Origin: Streptomyces sp. SirexAA-E
GTDB taxonomy: Bacteria > Actinomycetota > Actinomycetes > Streptomycetales > Streptomycetaceae
NCBI RefSeq assembly: GCF_000177195.2
Contig: NC_015953.1
Location: 3,224,001-3,288,000, forward strand
Reading direction: 5' to 3'
Length of the DNA: 64,000 nucleotides
Part shown: in pieces, positions 34,037-43,366 of the stretch
Layout of the letters: the number at the start of each line of letters is the position of its first letter
Numbering within the stretch: position 1 is the stretch's first letter
The notes under the pieces: generated by a model
Databases searched by the model: none
What the model was told of the DNA's origin: nothing
Seen by the model: only the letters and a program-made list of their open reading frames with translations
Position numbers and translations under genes: made by a program

Positions 34037-35466
34037 AGTTCCCTCACCGCAGCAGGCGCGGCATCCTGCTCGGCCTGACCGCCCCGCAGCTCCTCGTCGC
34101 CGGCCTCACCGGCCTTCTCCTCCTCGGCGTCGTCCTGACCCGGGGCGTGGTCGGAGCTCTTCAGCTCATCCCGCTGTGGGCGCTGATCGCCCTGGTCGTC
34201 TTCGTCCGTCACCGGGGCCGTGCCCTGGCGGACTGGGCTCCGATCGTCACCCGCTACATGCTGCGCCGGATGCGCGGCCAGCTCGTCTGGCTCACCCGGC
34301 CCTCGCGCCGACCGACCCGCGAGGGACTGCTCCACCTTCCCGGCACCGCGGCCAGCCTGCGCGTGGCCACGGCGCCCGACGGCCGGTACGGCGCGGTCCA
34401 CGACCCGCACAGCGGCACGCTGACCGCAGTGGTCAAGGTCTCCTCCCGCGCCTACGCGCTGCTCGACCCGGGCACCCAGCAGGCCAACGTCAACGGCTGG
34501 GGACGCGCCCTGGCCGCGCTCGCCCGGACCGGGCAGGTCGCCCGCATCCAGGTCATCGAGCGCACCGTCCCCGATTCCGGCGACGCGCTGCGCCGCTACT
34601 GGGAAGAACACGGCCGGCCCGACGCCCCGATGGCCGGCGCGATCTACGGCGAGCTGATCCAGAGCGCGGGCCCGGCCGCCGCCCCGCACGAGGCGTACGT
34701 CGCACTGTCCATGGACACCAAGGCCGCACGACGGCTGATCAACCAGGCCGGCGGCGGGCTGACCGGCGCGTTCAGCGTCCTGGCGCAGCTCACCTCGACC
34801 TTCGAGCAGGCCGCGCGGACCGCCGGGCTCAACCCGACCGGCTGGCTCACCGCCCGCGAGATCGCGGCCGTGGTGCGCACCGCCTACGACCCGACGGCGC
34901 TCGCGGCGCTGGACCGGTGGTCGACCGCCGGACGCCCCGAGGCCGATCCCGCCGCCGCCGGACCGGTGGTGGTCGTGGAGAAGGCGGACCGCATCGCGAC
35001 CGACTCGGCCGTCCACGCCACCTACTGGGTGGAGAACTGGCCGAGGACCGAAACGTCGGCCGGCTTCCTGCACCAGCTGCTGTTCACCGGCGGGGTCCGG
35101 CGCACGCTGTCGCTGTCCTACGAGCCGAAGGGTCTGGACGCCGCACTGCGCGATGTCCAGCGCAAGAAGGCCAGCGTGATCGCCGATGCCGCCGAGCGGG
35201 CCCGGCGCGGCCAGGTCGACTCCGAGGCGGACTCGATCGAGTACCAGGACATCAAGTCCCGCGAGCGCCAGCTCATCGCCGGGCACGCCGATGTCGCCCT
35301 GACCGGGCTGCTGACCGTCTCGGCCGACTCCGAGGACAAACTGCGTACCGCCTGCGCGGTCGTGGAGACCGCCGCCGTCGGCGCCCAGCTCGACGTCCGG
35401 CCGCTGACCTGGCAGCAGGCCGAGGCGTTCACCGCCGCCGCCCTGCCGCTCGCGCTCGCCGCCTGA
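34000..35466 (+). CDS. SCO6880 family conjugation protein (PrgI/VirB3-like plus VirB4 N-domain-like)
   Basis: 488 aa. Two N-terminal membrane helices (LTAPQLLVAGLTGLLLLGVV; LQLIPLWALIALVVF) match the PrgI/VirB3-like start of the SCO6880 family. The long cytosolic part includes YEPKGLDAALRDVQRKKASV and IEYQDIKSRERQLIAGHADV, which resembles the N-terminal domain of VirB4. The ATPase itself is encoded separately two genes downstream, so VirB4 appears split into this and the 522-aa ATPase. No ribosome-binding site is obvious; it may depend on the leader ORF. Confidence 0.88.
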   Translation: MSGKHQAPTATVKFPHRSRRGILLGLTAPQLLVAGLTGLLLLGVVLTRGVVGALQLIPLWALIALVVFVRHRGRALADWAPIVTRYMLRRMRGQLVWLTRPSRRPTREGLLHLPGTAASLRVATAPDGRYGAVHDPHSGTLTAVVKVSSRAYALLDPGTQQANVNGWGRALAALARTGQVARIQVIERTVPDSGDALRRYWEEHGRPDAPMAGAIYGELIQSAGPAAAPHEAYVALSMDTKAARRLINQAGGGLTGAFSVLAQLTSTFEQAARTAGLNPTGWLTAREIAAVVRTAYDPTALAALDRWSTAGRPEADPAAAGPVVVVEKADRIATDSAVHATYWVENWPRTETSAGFLHQLLFTGGVRRTLSLSYEPKGLDAALRDVQRKKASVIADAAERARRGQVDSEADSIEYQDIKSRERQLIAGHADVALTGLLTVSADSEDKLRTACAVVETAAVGAQLDVRPLTWQQAEAFTAAALPLALAA

Positions 35467-35501
35467 CCGCGGCCCTCCCTTCCTTTCGAAAGAGCACCGC
35501 C

Positions 35502-35954
35502 ATGTCCCGCACTCCCAGCACCACCGCGCAGGACTTCGTGCCCTTCGCCACCGCCGCGCTCGACTTCCACCGCGCGCTCAACCTCCCCGGCGGCCCGCTC
35601 GTCACCACCCGGGCCGAGCTGGACGCCCTGCACTCCCACCTCGTCTCGCTGCACGGACTGCTCGACGCCCACGCCGCCCGGACCGGACGGCTCGTGCCCG
35701 GCGAGGGCGAGCAGCTCCGTGCCGCCCGCACCCGGATCTGGCAGGCCGCCGAGCACCTCCACGCCGCCTACCACGCAGCTCCCCGGCCGGATTCGGGCGA
35801 GGTTCCCGAACTCGAGGCGTGCCGGGCCGGCCTGCCCGAAGGGGCACCGGAGCTGTCCATCTGCCAGCGCCACCAGCGCACCGCGCACCTGGTGCGCCGC
35901 CGCACGACCCCGGCCGACCTGCACGCGCCGTTCACGGGCCTCGTCCGCCGCTGA
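35502..35954 (+). CDS. DUF6238-like hypothetical protein
   Basis: 150 aa from ATG 35502. Predicted helical (FVPFATAALDFHRALNLPGG; LDALHSHLVSLHGLLDAHA), followed by a His/Arg-rich end with CQRHQRTAHLVRRR. It matches small proteins annotated as DUF6238 in Streptomyces conjugative elements; function unknown. It is placed between the SCO6880 and VirB4 genes, spacing 35 and 25 bp, so it belongs to the transfer operon. Confidence 0.7.
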   Translation: MSRTPSTTAQDFVPFATAALDFHRALNLPGGPLVTTRAELDALHSHLVSLHGLLDAHAARTGRLVPGEGEQLRAARTRIWQAAEHLHAAYHAAPRPDSGEVPELEACRAGLPEGAPELSICQRHQRTAHLVRRRTTPADLHAPFTGLVRR

Positions 35955-35979
35955 CCGCCCCTTACCTGGAGAAACGTTC

Positions 35980-37548
35980 ATGTCCAGTACCCGCGCCAGC
36001 GCCTCTCCGCTGTTCGTGCCGCACAAGGCGTCGCGTGCCGAGCAGCGGGCTGCCCGAGCTGGTTTCGCCGAGGCTCGCCACAAGGCCCGCCTCGCCGGCA
36101 CCCCGCCCAAGCACCGCGCCGAGCAGACCCTCGACCCGGAACTGCGCCCCACCTATCCGCCGGCGGGTCGCCCCGGCGCGTCCTCGGCCCGGGGCGGCAA
36201 GCTCCGCCTGCCCGTCCACCGGATGACCACCGCCACCGCTTCGGGCGCCTACCCCTTCGTGGCAGAAGGCGGCCTGGGAGCGGAGGGCGTCTTCATCGGC
36301 CGCGACGTCCACGCCGAAGCCGCCTTCTGCTTCGACCCCTTCTCGCTGTACAACAGCGGCCGGATCGAGGACTTCACCAACCCCAACGTCGTCCTTGCCG
36401 GGATCATCGGCATGGGCAAGTCGGCGCTCGCGAAGTCCATCGCTACCCGGTCGATCGCCCACGGCTACCGGATCTACATCCCCTGCGACCCGAAGGGCGA
36501 GTGGACGTCCGTCGCGCAGGCCCTCGGCGGCTACAGCATCGCTCTGGGCCCCGGCCTCCCGGGAAGGTTGAACCCGCTGGACGCCCCGGCCCGGCCCGCC
36601 TCCGTCAGCAAGGAGGACTGGGCGACGGAGGTGCGGAAGCGCCGGCTGCTGCTCCTGGGCAGCCTGGCGCGCACCGTCCTCAAGCGCGATCTGCTGCCGA
36701 TGGAGCACACCGCCCTGGACCTCGCCCTGGACCTGGTCGTCGCCGAGGCCGCCGCCCGGGGCACGGTGCCCCTGCTCGGCGAGATAGCGCACGCCCTCGG
36801 CTCCCCCGAACGCCTCGACCATGCCCTCGGCCACCAGGCCGGACACCTCGGATCGGCCGCCCAGGACCTCGCGCACGCCCTGCGCCGCCTGGTACACGGC
36901 GACCTCAGCGGCATGTTCGACGCCCCGAGCACCGTGGCGTTCGACCCGACCGCGCCGATGCTGTCCATCGACCTCTCCCGCCTCGGCGGCTCCGGCGACG
37001 ACACCGCGCTGGTTCTCGCGATGACCTGCGCTTCAGCGTGGATGGAGTCCGCCCTCGCCGACCCTCACGGGGGCCGTCGCTGGGTGATCTACGACGAGGC
37101 GTGGCGGCTGATGCGGCACGTCGGCCTGCTCGAACGCATGCAGTCGCAGTGGAAGTTGTCCCGGGGCCTGGGCATCGCGAACTTGATGATCATCCACCGG
37201 CTCAGCGATCTGCTCTCGGCGGGCGACGCCGGCTCGCGCGGCCGGGTGCTGGCCGAGGGTCTCCTGGCCGACTGCTCCACCCGCATCATCTACCGCCAGG
37301 AACCCGACCAGCTCGACGCCGCCGCCTCTCTGCTCGGCCTGACCGGCGTCGAGACCCAGGCGGTATCCGCCCTGACCAAGGGCCGGGGCCTGTGGAAAGT
37401 CGCCGGCCGGTCCTTCATCACCCAGCACATCCTGCACCCGGCCGAGCGCGAGCTGTTCGACACCGACGCCCGCATGTCCGAAAACAGCGCCGAGTTCACA
37501 AATCCTGAAGCGTTGTCGGCGCTCCGAGTCCAGGAAGTGCGGCGATGA
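35980..37548 (+). CDS. VirB4-like transfer ATPase
   Basis: 522 aa. Walker A is VLAGIIGMGKSALAKSIATR; it lacks the second Gly of the canonical GxxGxGK pattern only in part (GIIGMGKS fits GxxGxGKS). IPCDPKGEWTSVAQALGG follows, and the Walker B region is RWVIYDEAWRLMRH, with LSRGLGIANLMIIHRLSDL after it. This is the ATPase core of VirB4/TraC proteins; its N-terminal half corresponds to the separate SCO6880 gene. The protein energises assembly and substrate transfer at the membrane. Overlaps the next gene by 4 bp. Confidence 0.92.
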   Translation: MSSTRASASPLFVPHKASRAEQRAARAGFAEARHKARLAGTPPKHRAEQTLDPELRPTYPPAGRPGASSARGGKLRLPVHRMTTATASGAYPFVAEGGLGAEGVFIGRDVHAEAAFCFDPFSLYNSGRIEDFTNPNVVLAGIIGMGKSALAKSIATRSIAHGYRIYIPCDPKGEWTSVAQALGGYSIALGPGLPGRLNPLDAPARPASVSKEDWATEVRKRRLLLLGSLARTVLKRDLLPMEHTALDLALDLVVAEAAARGTVPLLGEIAHALGSPERLDHALGHQAGHLGSAAQDLAHALRRLVHGDLSGMFDAPSTVAFDPTAPMLSIDLSRLGGSGDDTALVLAMTCASAWMESALADPHGGRRWVIYDEAWRLMRHVGLLERMQSQWKLSRGLGIANLMIIHRLSDLLSAGDAGSRGRVLAEGLLADCSTRIIYRQEPDQLDAAASLLGLTGVETQAVSALTKGRGLWKVAGRSFITQHILHPAERELFDTDARMSENSAEFTNPEALSALRVQEVRR

Positions 37549-37967
37549 GTCCGGAGGACGGCCGCGCTCAAGGAAGCGGCGGGGAATTCCCCGATGCCAA
37601 TCGTCTCGCCGCCGCCTCACCCGAGGAGTTCGAGGAGCGGTTCGTCACGGCCCTCAGCGGAGACTCCGGTGGGCTGACCCACCTGCACCGGGTCCTCGCG
37701 GAGGCCGCGGTGTGGTGTCTCACGCACGGTGTCGAAGGAGGGGCCCACAGGCTGGACCACCTCGCCGGACGACTGTTTGTACTGGGCGAGGACCTGCACC
37801 GCGCCGGCCTGGACATCAGCCACGAGGTCCGCGCGGAGCGCTACGCAGCAGCACCCCGCGCCTCGCCAGCCGCCGCAGCACGAGGGATCTCGGCCGGTCC
37901 GCCGAGCGAACCGACCACTGCTCAGCCTCCGGTCGCCCCCTCCCGTCCGCTGCCGCACTCACGGTGA
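37545..37967 (+). CDS. Hypothetical protein of transfer operon
   Basis: 140 aa beginning in the ATGA of the VirB4 stop. A helical central part (FEERFVTALSGDSGGLTHLH; AHRLDHLAGRLFVLGEDLHR) is followed by an Ala/Pro-rich tail. The helical section resembles in style the helical domain of three other element-B proteins (47374, 58113 and 61509 genes) but the match is weak. Function unknown. Confidence 0.65.
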   Translation: MSPEDGRAQGSGGEFPDANRLAAASPEEFEERFVTALSGDSGGLTHLHRVLAEAAVWCLTHGVEGGAHRLDHLAGRLFVLGEDLHRAGLDISHEVRAERYAAAPRASPAAAARGISAGPPSEPTTAQPPVAPSRPLPHSR

Positions 37968-37997
37968 AGACAGGCCAGGAACAAGAAACGAACGATC

Positions 37998-38696
37998 ATG
38001 ACCACTTCCCCCGTTTCTTCCGGCCCGGCCGAGGACCAGCCGCCGGAGGTCACCGATCACCTGGCGTGGCGGCGGCACATCACGGCACTGGCCTCGGCCG
38101 CCGCCGGCATCAACCACGCGTCCAACTCCTGGGACGCGGTCTCCGACTCCTTCTGCGACCAGGACGGCTGGCCCGTCGATGAGAAGGGCTACGCAGACGG
38201 CAAGGTCAAGCGTGACGCCGAAGCGTGGAAGCACGTCGAGGTCTTCCTCGACCACGGTCCCGAGGTCCTGGCCGGCGTCCGTGCCGCTACCGACAGCTCC
38301 GACTACGCCGTGGGGCCGATCAACGAAGACCTGCGCCGGTCGCGCGAGATCGAAACCACCCTGGGACGAGCGGGACGGCTCCGGCACGAGTGGGACCAGA
38401 TCATGGTGCTCATGGAGGGCTCGCAGCCGGGCTCCCTCCAGCTCTACCAGGAGAGCGCGGAAGAGCACCGCAATGCCGAGGGCTGGCACTACGCGCACGA
38501 GCTGTCCGACCAGGGTCCCGCGCTCATCCGGGCCGCCGAGTACCTGGCCGACCGGACGGACGCCGAACGGCCTTCGCACGCTGAACGCACCCGGGTGGCC
38601 CTGAGCCGGTCCGCTCCCGGCAACCGCCGGGTTCCGTCCGATGCGCCTGCTGCGGCCCCGGGGTCGAATCCGCCGGCCCCGAGTCGTTCCCGCTGA
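37998..38696 (+). CDS. Hypothetical protein of transfer operon
   Basis: 232 aa. Soluble and helical, with WRRHITALASAAAGINHASN, an acidic FCDQDGWPVDEKGYADG and HVEVFLDHGPEVLAGVRAAT; the C-terminal 50 residues are Ser/Pro/Arg-rich. No family recognised. It is the last gene before the IS; the transfer module resumes about 8.6 kb further on, past the IS-bounded insert. Confidence 0.65.
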   Translation: MTTSPVSSGPAEDQPPEVTDHLAWRRHITALASAAAGINHASNSWDAVSDSFCDQDGWPVDEKGYADGKVKRDAEAWKHVEVFLDHGPEVLAGVRAATDSSDYAVGPINEDLRRSREIETTLGRAGRLRHEWDQIMVLMEGSQPGSLQLYQESAEEHRNAEGWHYAHELSDQGPALIRAAEYLADRTDAERPSHAERTRVALSRSAPGNRRVPSDAPAAAPGSNPPAPSRSR

Positions 38697-38705
38697 CGCG
38701 CCTAG

Positions 38706-39634
38706 GCCGTGTCTGATAATTGATCTTGTGGTGGGTCGTGGTGAGCTGACGCATGTGGCGTGGGAGCGGATAGCGCCCTTGCTGCCCAGTGTTGATGGTC
38801 GCGGGCGGCCGTGGCGGGATCATCGGCAGGTGATCAACGGGGTGCTGTGGCGGTTGCGGACCGGTGCTCCGTGGCGTGACCTGCCGGAACGGTACGGGCC
38901 GTGGCAAACCGTCTACGAGCGGTTCGCCCGCTGGGAAGCGGACGGGACCTGGGCCCGGCTGCTGGAAGAAGCCCAGGTCCGGGACGACTCCGTCGGGGCG
39001 GTCGAATGGACGGTGTCGGTCGATTCCACGATCAGCCGGGCCCATCAGCACGCCGCCGGCGCGCGAAAAAGGGGGCGGAGGCAGGGGACGAACTGGAAGA
39101 TCCGGCACGCGCGGCGGCTCGCCAGGCGCTGGGACGCTCGCGCGGCGGACTGACCACCAAGGTCCATCTCGCATGTGACGGCCGGGGCCTGCCCCTGGCC
39201 GTGGTCGTCACGCCGGGCAACGTCAACGACTCCACCGTCTTCGACACGGTCATGGGCGCGTTGCGAGTGCCCCGAGCCGGCGCCGGACGACCCCGCCGCA
39301 GGCCCGACGCGGTCCTCGCGGACAAGGCGTACTCGTCCCGGGCCATCCGCCGCGGCCTTCGCGAGCGAAACATCCGCACCGTGATCCCCGAGCGTGCCGA
39401 CCAAGAGGCTAACCGTCTGCGGCGCGGCCAAGCGGGCGGCAGACCTCCCGCCTTCGACCGCGAACTCTACAGAGCCCGCAATGTCGTCGAACGCTGCTTC
39501 GGCCGTCTCAAGCAGTTCAGGGCGATCGCCACCCGCTTCGACAAACTCGCCGACCGCTACCGTGCCGGAGTCCACCTGGCCGCCCTCATCCTCTGGCTCC
39601 GCGAACCCGCCCAAGATCCTTTGTCAGACAGCCC
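38706..39634 (+). mobile_element. IS5-type insertion sequence, copy 1 (929 bp)
   Basis: Imperfect 14-bp terminal inverted repeats (GCCGTGTCTGATAA at the left, complement of GGGCTGTCTGACAA at the right) are flanked by the 4-bp target duplication CTAG (38702-38705 and 39635-39638). Contains a two-frame transposase. Same length and organisation as the copy at 46320-47248. Confidence 0.9.
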
Positions 39635-39638
39635 CTAG
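38728..39638 (+). CDS. IS5-family transposase, orfA/orfB joined by programmed -1 frameshift
   Basis: orfA (38728-39153, GTG start, 141 aa) carries VNGVLWRLRTGAPWRDLPER-type sequence (INGVLWRLRTGAPWRDLPER) and the first catalytic Asp in VSVDSTISRAHQHAAG. orfB lies in the -1 frame and ends at 39638. It carries GRSRGGLTTKVHLACDGRG, the second Asp in VLADKAYSSRAIRR and the Glu region VVERCFGRLKQFRAIATRF. The AAAAAGGGGG run at 39066-39075 in the overlap is the probable slippage site. The orfB stop (TAG) is supplied by the CTAG target duplication, outside the element. It should be active as a fusion if slippage works. Confidence 0.88.
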
Positions 39639-39906
39639 GGGAGGGGGCGTCGTCCGGGTTCGGGATTCCCCGGTACTCCTCGGTCCGCAGCACCGTACCG
39701 GCGGACGGCCGCCCGTCCCAGCGGGCCTGCCCGTTGACACTGCCCCAGTTGAGGCTCGCGTTGACGCAGAGCTGCCCCGCGAGGAGCGTCGACGGGGTCC
39801 GGGCCACACGTTCACGCGCCAGCTCGACCGTGAGCCGACCGAACGCCTCCGGTCGCAGGAGAGTCGATTTCGGGGGTGCGATGAAGGCGTCGGTCCAGAT
39901 TCCCAT
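39635..39906 (-). pseudogene. Hypothetical gene truncated by IS copy 1
   Basis: From ATG 39906 the frame reads MGIWTDAFIAPPKSTLLRPE and VARTPSTLLAGQLCVNASLN, ending YRGIPNPDDAPSP just before running into the IS. The remaining 3' part is not found on the other side of this IS (which is the 38696 gene end). So the IS end also marks a deletion or rearrangement junction. Family not recognised; similar Streptomyces chromosomal proteins appear longer. Confidence 0.6.
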
Positions 39907-40574
39907 GCTGCTCTTGTAGCAAGGGGGACGGGCCAGCGTGACCGTGTTTCCGGGAATCCGGGCGAGCCTCCCATCGGGCGCCCTACTGGGGCCGGGGGCG
40001 ACAAGGGCGAAGCGGCAGCAGGCGCCGGGCGGGGCGCCCGCACCCTTTGGCGTCATCCGGCCCGGTACGCGAGGTGGCCTCGCACTTGGTCAAGAAGGGG
40101 GGCGGAAGGTGCACTTTCGGTCATGCCGGAGGCTGGTGGTGCGGCTCCAAGCCTCGCCGTTTCGGCTGAGAGGGGACCGGAAGCAGAGAGGAAGTACGAA
40201 CGTGCCGTCTGGGTTGGGGCGATGAAACTTGCCGAGAGGTTCTGTCCCCCCATCCCAGGCACGGTTAAAGGCGGCGAGCCACTTTCGCCACCTTAAGCCA
40301 CCCTGTCGCTATGGGTGATGTTTAGGCCATCATCGAAACGGAACCTTGAATTCCGCTTGTACGTGCATTCGAATCCTTTCTCGTATCACCATACTGAAAA
40401 AGAGCCCTTTCGGGGGACGGCGAAACCCCTGCTCGTACGCCTACGATCATGTGCGTTCCACCGGCCCGTGAAATTTCATCAGCCCTGACAATCAGATCGA
40501 CAGGTTTGAGGGGTGGGCGTGACGGCGAGGCTGGCGAGCGCGAAATGTGCAGGTCAACGAAGGAGAGGACTGGG
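39907..40574. other. Gene-free stretch, promoter region
   Basis: About 670 bp with no convincing gene; open frames here show no protein-like composition. It becomes AT-richer near 40320-40450, upstream of the DUF397 gene, which is the likely promoter region. Confidence 0.5.
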
Positions 40575-40814
40575 ATGATCAACTTTCAGAACGGGGCGCC
40601 GGCGTCTTCGATGGGTGACGTTCGGTGGGTGAAGAGCTCCGCCAGCAACCCGGCCGGTGGAGACTGCGTGCGATTTGCAGAGCTGCCGAATGGGGAGGTG
40701 GCGATGAGTAATTCACGCTTCCCGGAGGGGCCGGCGCTGGTGTTCACGCGTTCGGAGATCAAGGCCATGCTGGCCGGAGCCCGGCAGGGGGAATTCGACA
40801 GCATGGCCGCCTGA
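40575..40814 (+). CDS. DUF397 protein
   Basis: 79 aa, GGAGAGGACTGGG ribosome-binding site. Typical DUF397: VRWVKSSASNPAGGDCVRFA, then MSNSRFPEGPALVFTRSEIK and AMLAGARQGEFD. These small proteins pair with DUF5753 XRE regulators in Streptomyces (BldB/WhiJ-type pairs) and modulate development or antibiotic production. Its partner lies 84 bp downstream. Confidence 0.92.
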   Translation: MINFQNGAPASSMGDVRWVKSSASNPAGGDCVRFAELPNGEVAMSNSRFPEGPALVFTRSEIKAMLAGARQGEFDSMAA

Positions 40815-40898
40815 ATCGCATCGGAGGCCGCTCACGCCTAGTTGATGTGGCATCCTCACCTTGAGAAGCTATGAGTGAGATGCCGATCAAGGGGTGGG

Positions 40899-41825
40899 AT
40901 GTTGAGCGGGCAGCCTCTCTATGTAGTGCCGGGCGGCGCCAAGCCGTCCGGCACTCCGGCAGGAGCGGGCCGAGTAGTCGGTGCTCGTCTCCGTCAACTC
41001 CGCGAGAGTCTGGGTCTTCGTGGCGCGGACGTCGTCAAGGCCGGCGTCATCGGATCAGTCGCGACCCTCAGCCGTATCGAGAACGCCATCACTCCTCTTC
41101 GTGAGGAGACCGTTCTCGCGCTGGCGCGTCACTACGGCGTGAATGAAGCCGAAGAGCTGGACATCATAGCCAGCCTTGTGCAGAAGTCACACACCGATGC
41201 GTGGTGGGGCGAGTTCCATGACGTGGTGCCCGGCTGGATGGAACGGCTGATCAGCGTCGAGGCGTCCGCCAAGTCCATCAGGACCTACCAACTGCAGTAC
41301 ATTCCCGGCCTGCTGCAGACAGGCCCGTACGCGCGCGCCCTCATGCAGGTGCACAGTGAACCCGGGATAGACGCGGCGCAGATCGAGCGCAATGTCGAGC
41401 GGCGGGTTCATGTTCGTCTGATCCGGCAGGGACTGCTCCAACGCTCCTCGCCGCCGCTGTACTACGCCGTAATCGATGAGAACGCCTTGGTGCGAAGAGT
41501 TGGCGGCACAGCCGTCATGCGCGAACAACTCCGGCAGCTGTATAGCTGGGAGGAGAACAGGGAGCACGTGCACCTCCGCATCATTTCCTTCGACCGCGGT
41601 GCGGAAGCCCTGTCCCCAGCCGCCTCTATGACTCACCTCACCTTTCCGCCGGGACGCGAAATGGACATGGTGTATCTGGAAGTTCCGGACATGGGGACTT
41701 ATGTGACGCGTCCCCAGGACCTGGTGCGCTACAAACTCGCCATGACGTCGCTGTGGCACCTGGCGGAGGACCGGACGACGACTTTGAAGATCCTGGAGCG
41801 CCACATCAAGAGGCTGGAAGGCTGA
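40899..41825 (+). CDS. XRE regulator with DUF5753 domain
   Basis: 308 aa from ATG 40899. The N-terminal helix-turn-helix (GARLRQLRESLGLRGADVVK; TLSRIENAITPLREETVLA) precedes the DUF5753 ligand-like domain (SIRTYQLQYIPGLLQTGPYA, SWEENREHVHLRIISF, VYLEVPDMGTYVTRPQDLVR). Forms a WhiJ-like pair with the DUF397 gene upstream. Converges with the methyltransferase gene (4 bp between stops). Confidence 0.9.
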   Translation: MLSGQPLYVVPGGAKPSGTPAGAGRVVGARLRQLRESLGLRGADVVKAGVIGSVATLSRIENAITPLREETVLALARHYGVNEAEELDIIASLVQKSHTDAWWGEFHDVVPGWMERLISVEASAKSIRTYQLQYIPGLLQTGPYARALMQVHSEPGIDAAQIERNVERRVHVRLIRQGLLQRSSPPLYYAVIDENALVRRVGGTAVMREQLRQLYSWEENREHVHLRIISFDRGAEALSPAASMTHLTFPPGREMDMVYLEVPDMGTYVTRPQDLVRYKLAMTSLWHLAEDRTTTLKILERHIKRLEG

Positions 41826-41828
41826 CCC

Positions 41829-42608
41829 CTAAGGAACTCGGGCTACTCCACCGTACTCGATCCATTCCGCCTGCTCCTGCCGTGGCCCCAGGTCGCTGTC
41901 CGGCCGCCACCGCGAAACGTCGCAGAGTTCTCCGACGATTTCCAGGCCCTCGAAGAAGCGGTCGACTTCCGCGAACGATCTGACTCTTCCCCACTTATCT
42001 CCCGTGACTCGCCGCATCAGCCTGGTCACGTCCTCCCGGAGTTGAGCGTCGTCGCTTGCTAAATGACTGAGCACGAGATAACTCCCAGAAGGTAGTTCCT
42101 CGACGACATTCCGGACTAGCTGCCACGGATCTTTCTCATCCGGGATGCAGTGGAGAACGGAAACGAACAGAGCTGCGGTGGGACGCCCTGGCTGGTAGAT
42201 TTCCAGCTCCTCGGCACGGTCGAAGATATGCCTCGTGTTGAGCATGTCGGCTTGGATGACCGCAGTATTCCGATTCTCCTCCAGCATCATGCGCCCGTGG
42301 GCCAGGACTATGGGGTCGTTGTCCACATACGCGACGCGTGCGCTCTTGTCGGATCGTTGGGCGACTTGGTGGACGTTGTTCTGGGTCGGCAGGCCGGACC
42401 CGTGATCGATGTACTGCTTCACGTTGCCGGTACCGGCGATGTACTTGACTGCCCGCACAAGAAACTGGCGGTTGATTAACGCGACTTGCTGTGTACTAGG
42501 CGCAAGACGCAAAAGTTCCTCGCACGCGGCCCAGTCGGATTCATAATTGTCTGTACCGCCCAGCAGATAGTCGTACATACGCGCGACACTGGCCTTGCTG
42601 ACGTCCAT
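41829..42608 (-). CDS. SAV2177-type SAM-dependent methyltransferase
   Basis: 259 aa, recognised as the PF04672/DUF574 family: VARMYDYLLGGTDNYESDW, the AdoMet-binding VKQYIDHGSGLPTQNNVHQV, ARVAYVDNDPIVLAHGRMML, ALFVSVLHCIPDEKDPWQLV. Usually found near XRE/DUF397 regulators in Streptomyces; substrates are mostly unknown. Its DNA is a little less GC-rich than the transfer genes. Confidence 0.9.
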   Translation of the reverse strand: MDVSKASVARMYDYLLGGTDNYESDWAACEELLRLAPSTQQVALINRQFLVRAVKYIAGTGNVKQYIDHGSGLPTQNNVHQVAQRSDKSARVAYVDNDPIVLAHGRMMLEENRNTAVIQADMLNTRHIFDRAEELEIYQPGRPTAALFVSVLHCIPDEKDPWQLVRNVVEELPSGSYLVLSHLASDDAQLREDVTRLMRRVTGDKWGRVRSFAEVDRFFEGLEIVGELCDVSRWRPDSDLGPRQEQAEWIEYGGVARVP

Positions 42609-42832
42609 GTGAGACCCCCGACTGTCATATGCCGACGCAATACCCCGACAGGCAGGGGGACGTGCGCCGGCCTCCGGCCCTGATGGCGCCCCATGTTAGG
42701 AGTAATACTCCACCCTCGGCCACCTCATCACCGAGAGGACCACCGAAAGGTGGCGCAAAACCCGTTGGCATGCCATCGGTAGGGCAGCAACGGTCCGGTC
42801 GCCCCGCGGCAATGGCGCCGGGGGCACTGGGA

Positions 42833-43366
42833 TCAGAGTGGAAGACGGGACTGAGAAGGAGACCTCAACGCGGCCCGGGAGGCGACAAGCACATCTGCCG
42901 CCGAGAGTCCCATGAGGTCGGAGGTCTCCCGTACGGTCAGGCCGAGGCGGTAGCGAAGCAGCACCACGTCCGCCTGCCGAGCGGACAACGTCCGATGAAG
43001 TCGGTCTACGCCGCAGCCACGGACGGTACGAACTACCCTCATCCCCAGCAACTGCCAGGACAGAGCAGCGGGCGACGGACTCTCCAGCGCCTCCCGCCAC
43101 AGGAGGGCCAGGTCGCCGAGAGCCGCAGCAGCGATCTCGCTTCCCGCCGTCCAACTCCGGATGCGCAGCGCACTGTATCGCGTGTAGAGAGCGCGGCGGC
43201 GGGAGCAGAACGCAACGAGGTCAGCGGGAAACACGATCTCGACTGCCTCGTCGGCCACCGGCGACAGCACTCTTGCCGTCGCTCCCGCGTGTGGGAAGCG
43301 ACGCGCCGCCGCTGCTGCGCCGCAAAGCGACTTCGGATGTGTGACGCCGTGGTCAGTCCGTGCCAT
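42833..43366 (-). CDS. Sigma-70 region 4-like small DNA-binding protein
   Basis: 177 aa. The C-terminal ~45 residues (LSARQADVVLLRYRLGLTVR, ETSDLMGLSAADV) form a sigma region 4 or LuxR-type helix-turn-helix; the rest is helical without region 2 motifs. It starts within the last codons of the upstream HTH gene (14-bp overlap), so it is coexpressed. Likely a regulator or anti-sigma-like partner; family uncertain. Confidence 0.65.
   Translation of the reverse strand: MARTDHGVTHPKSLCGAAAAARRFPHAGATARVLSPVADEAVEIVFPADLVAFCSRRRALYTRYSALRIRSWTAGSEIAAAALGDLALLWREALESPSPAALSWQLLGMRVVRTVRGCGVDRLHRTLSARQADVVLLRYRLGLTVRETSDLMGLSAADVLVASRAALRSPSQSRLPL

Noticed and set aside
34176..35501. Frame continuous with the DUF6238-like gene through the SCO6880 gene
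   Set aside because: It is a shadow of the SCO6880 gene; coding for the smaller protein begins at ATG 35502.
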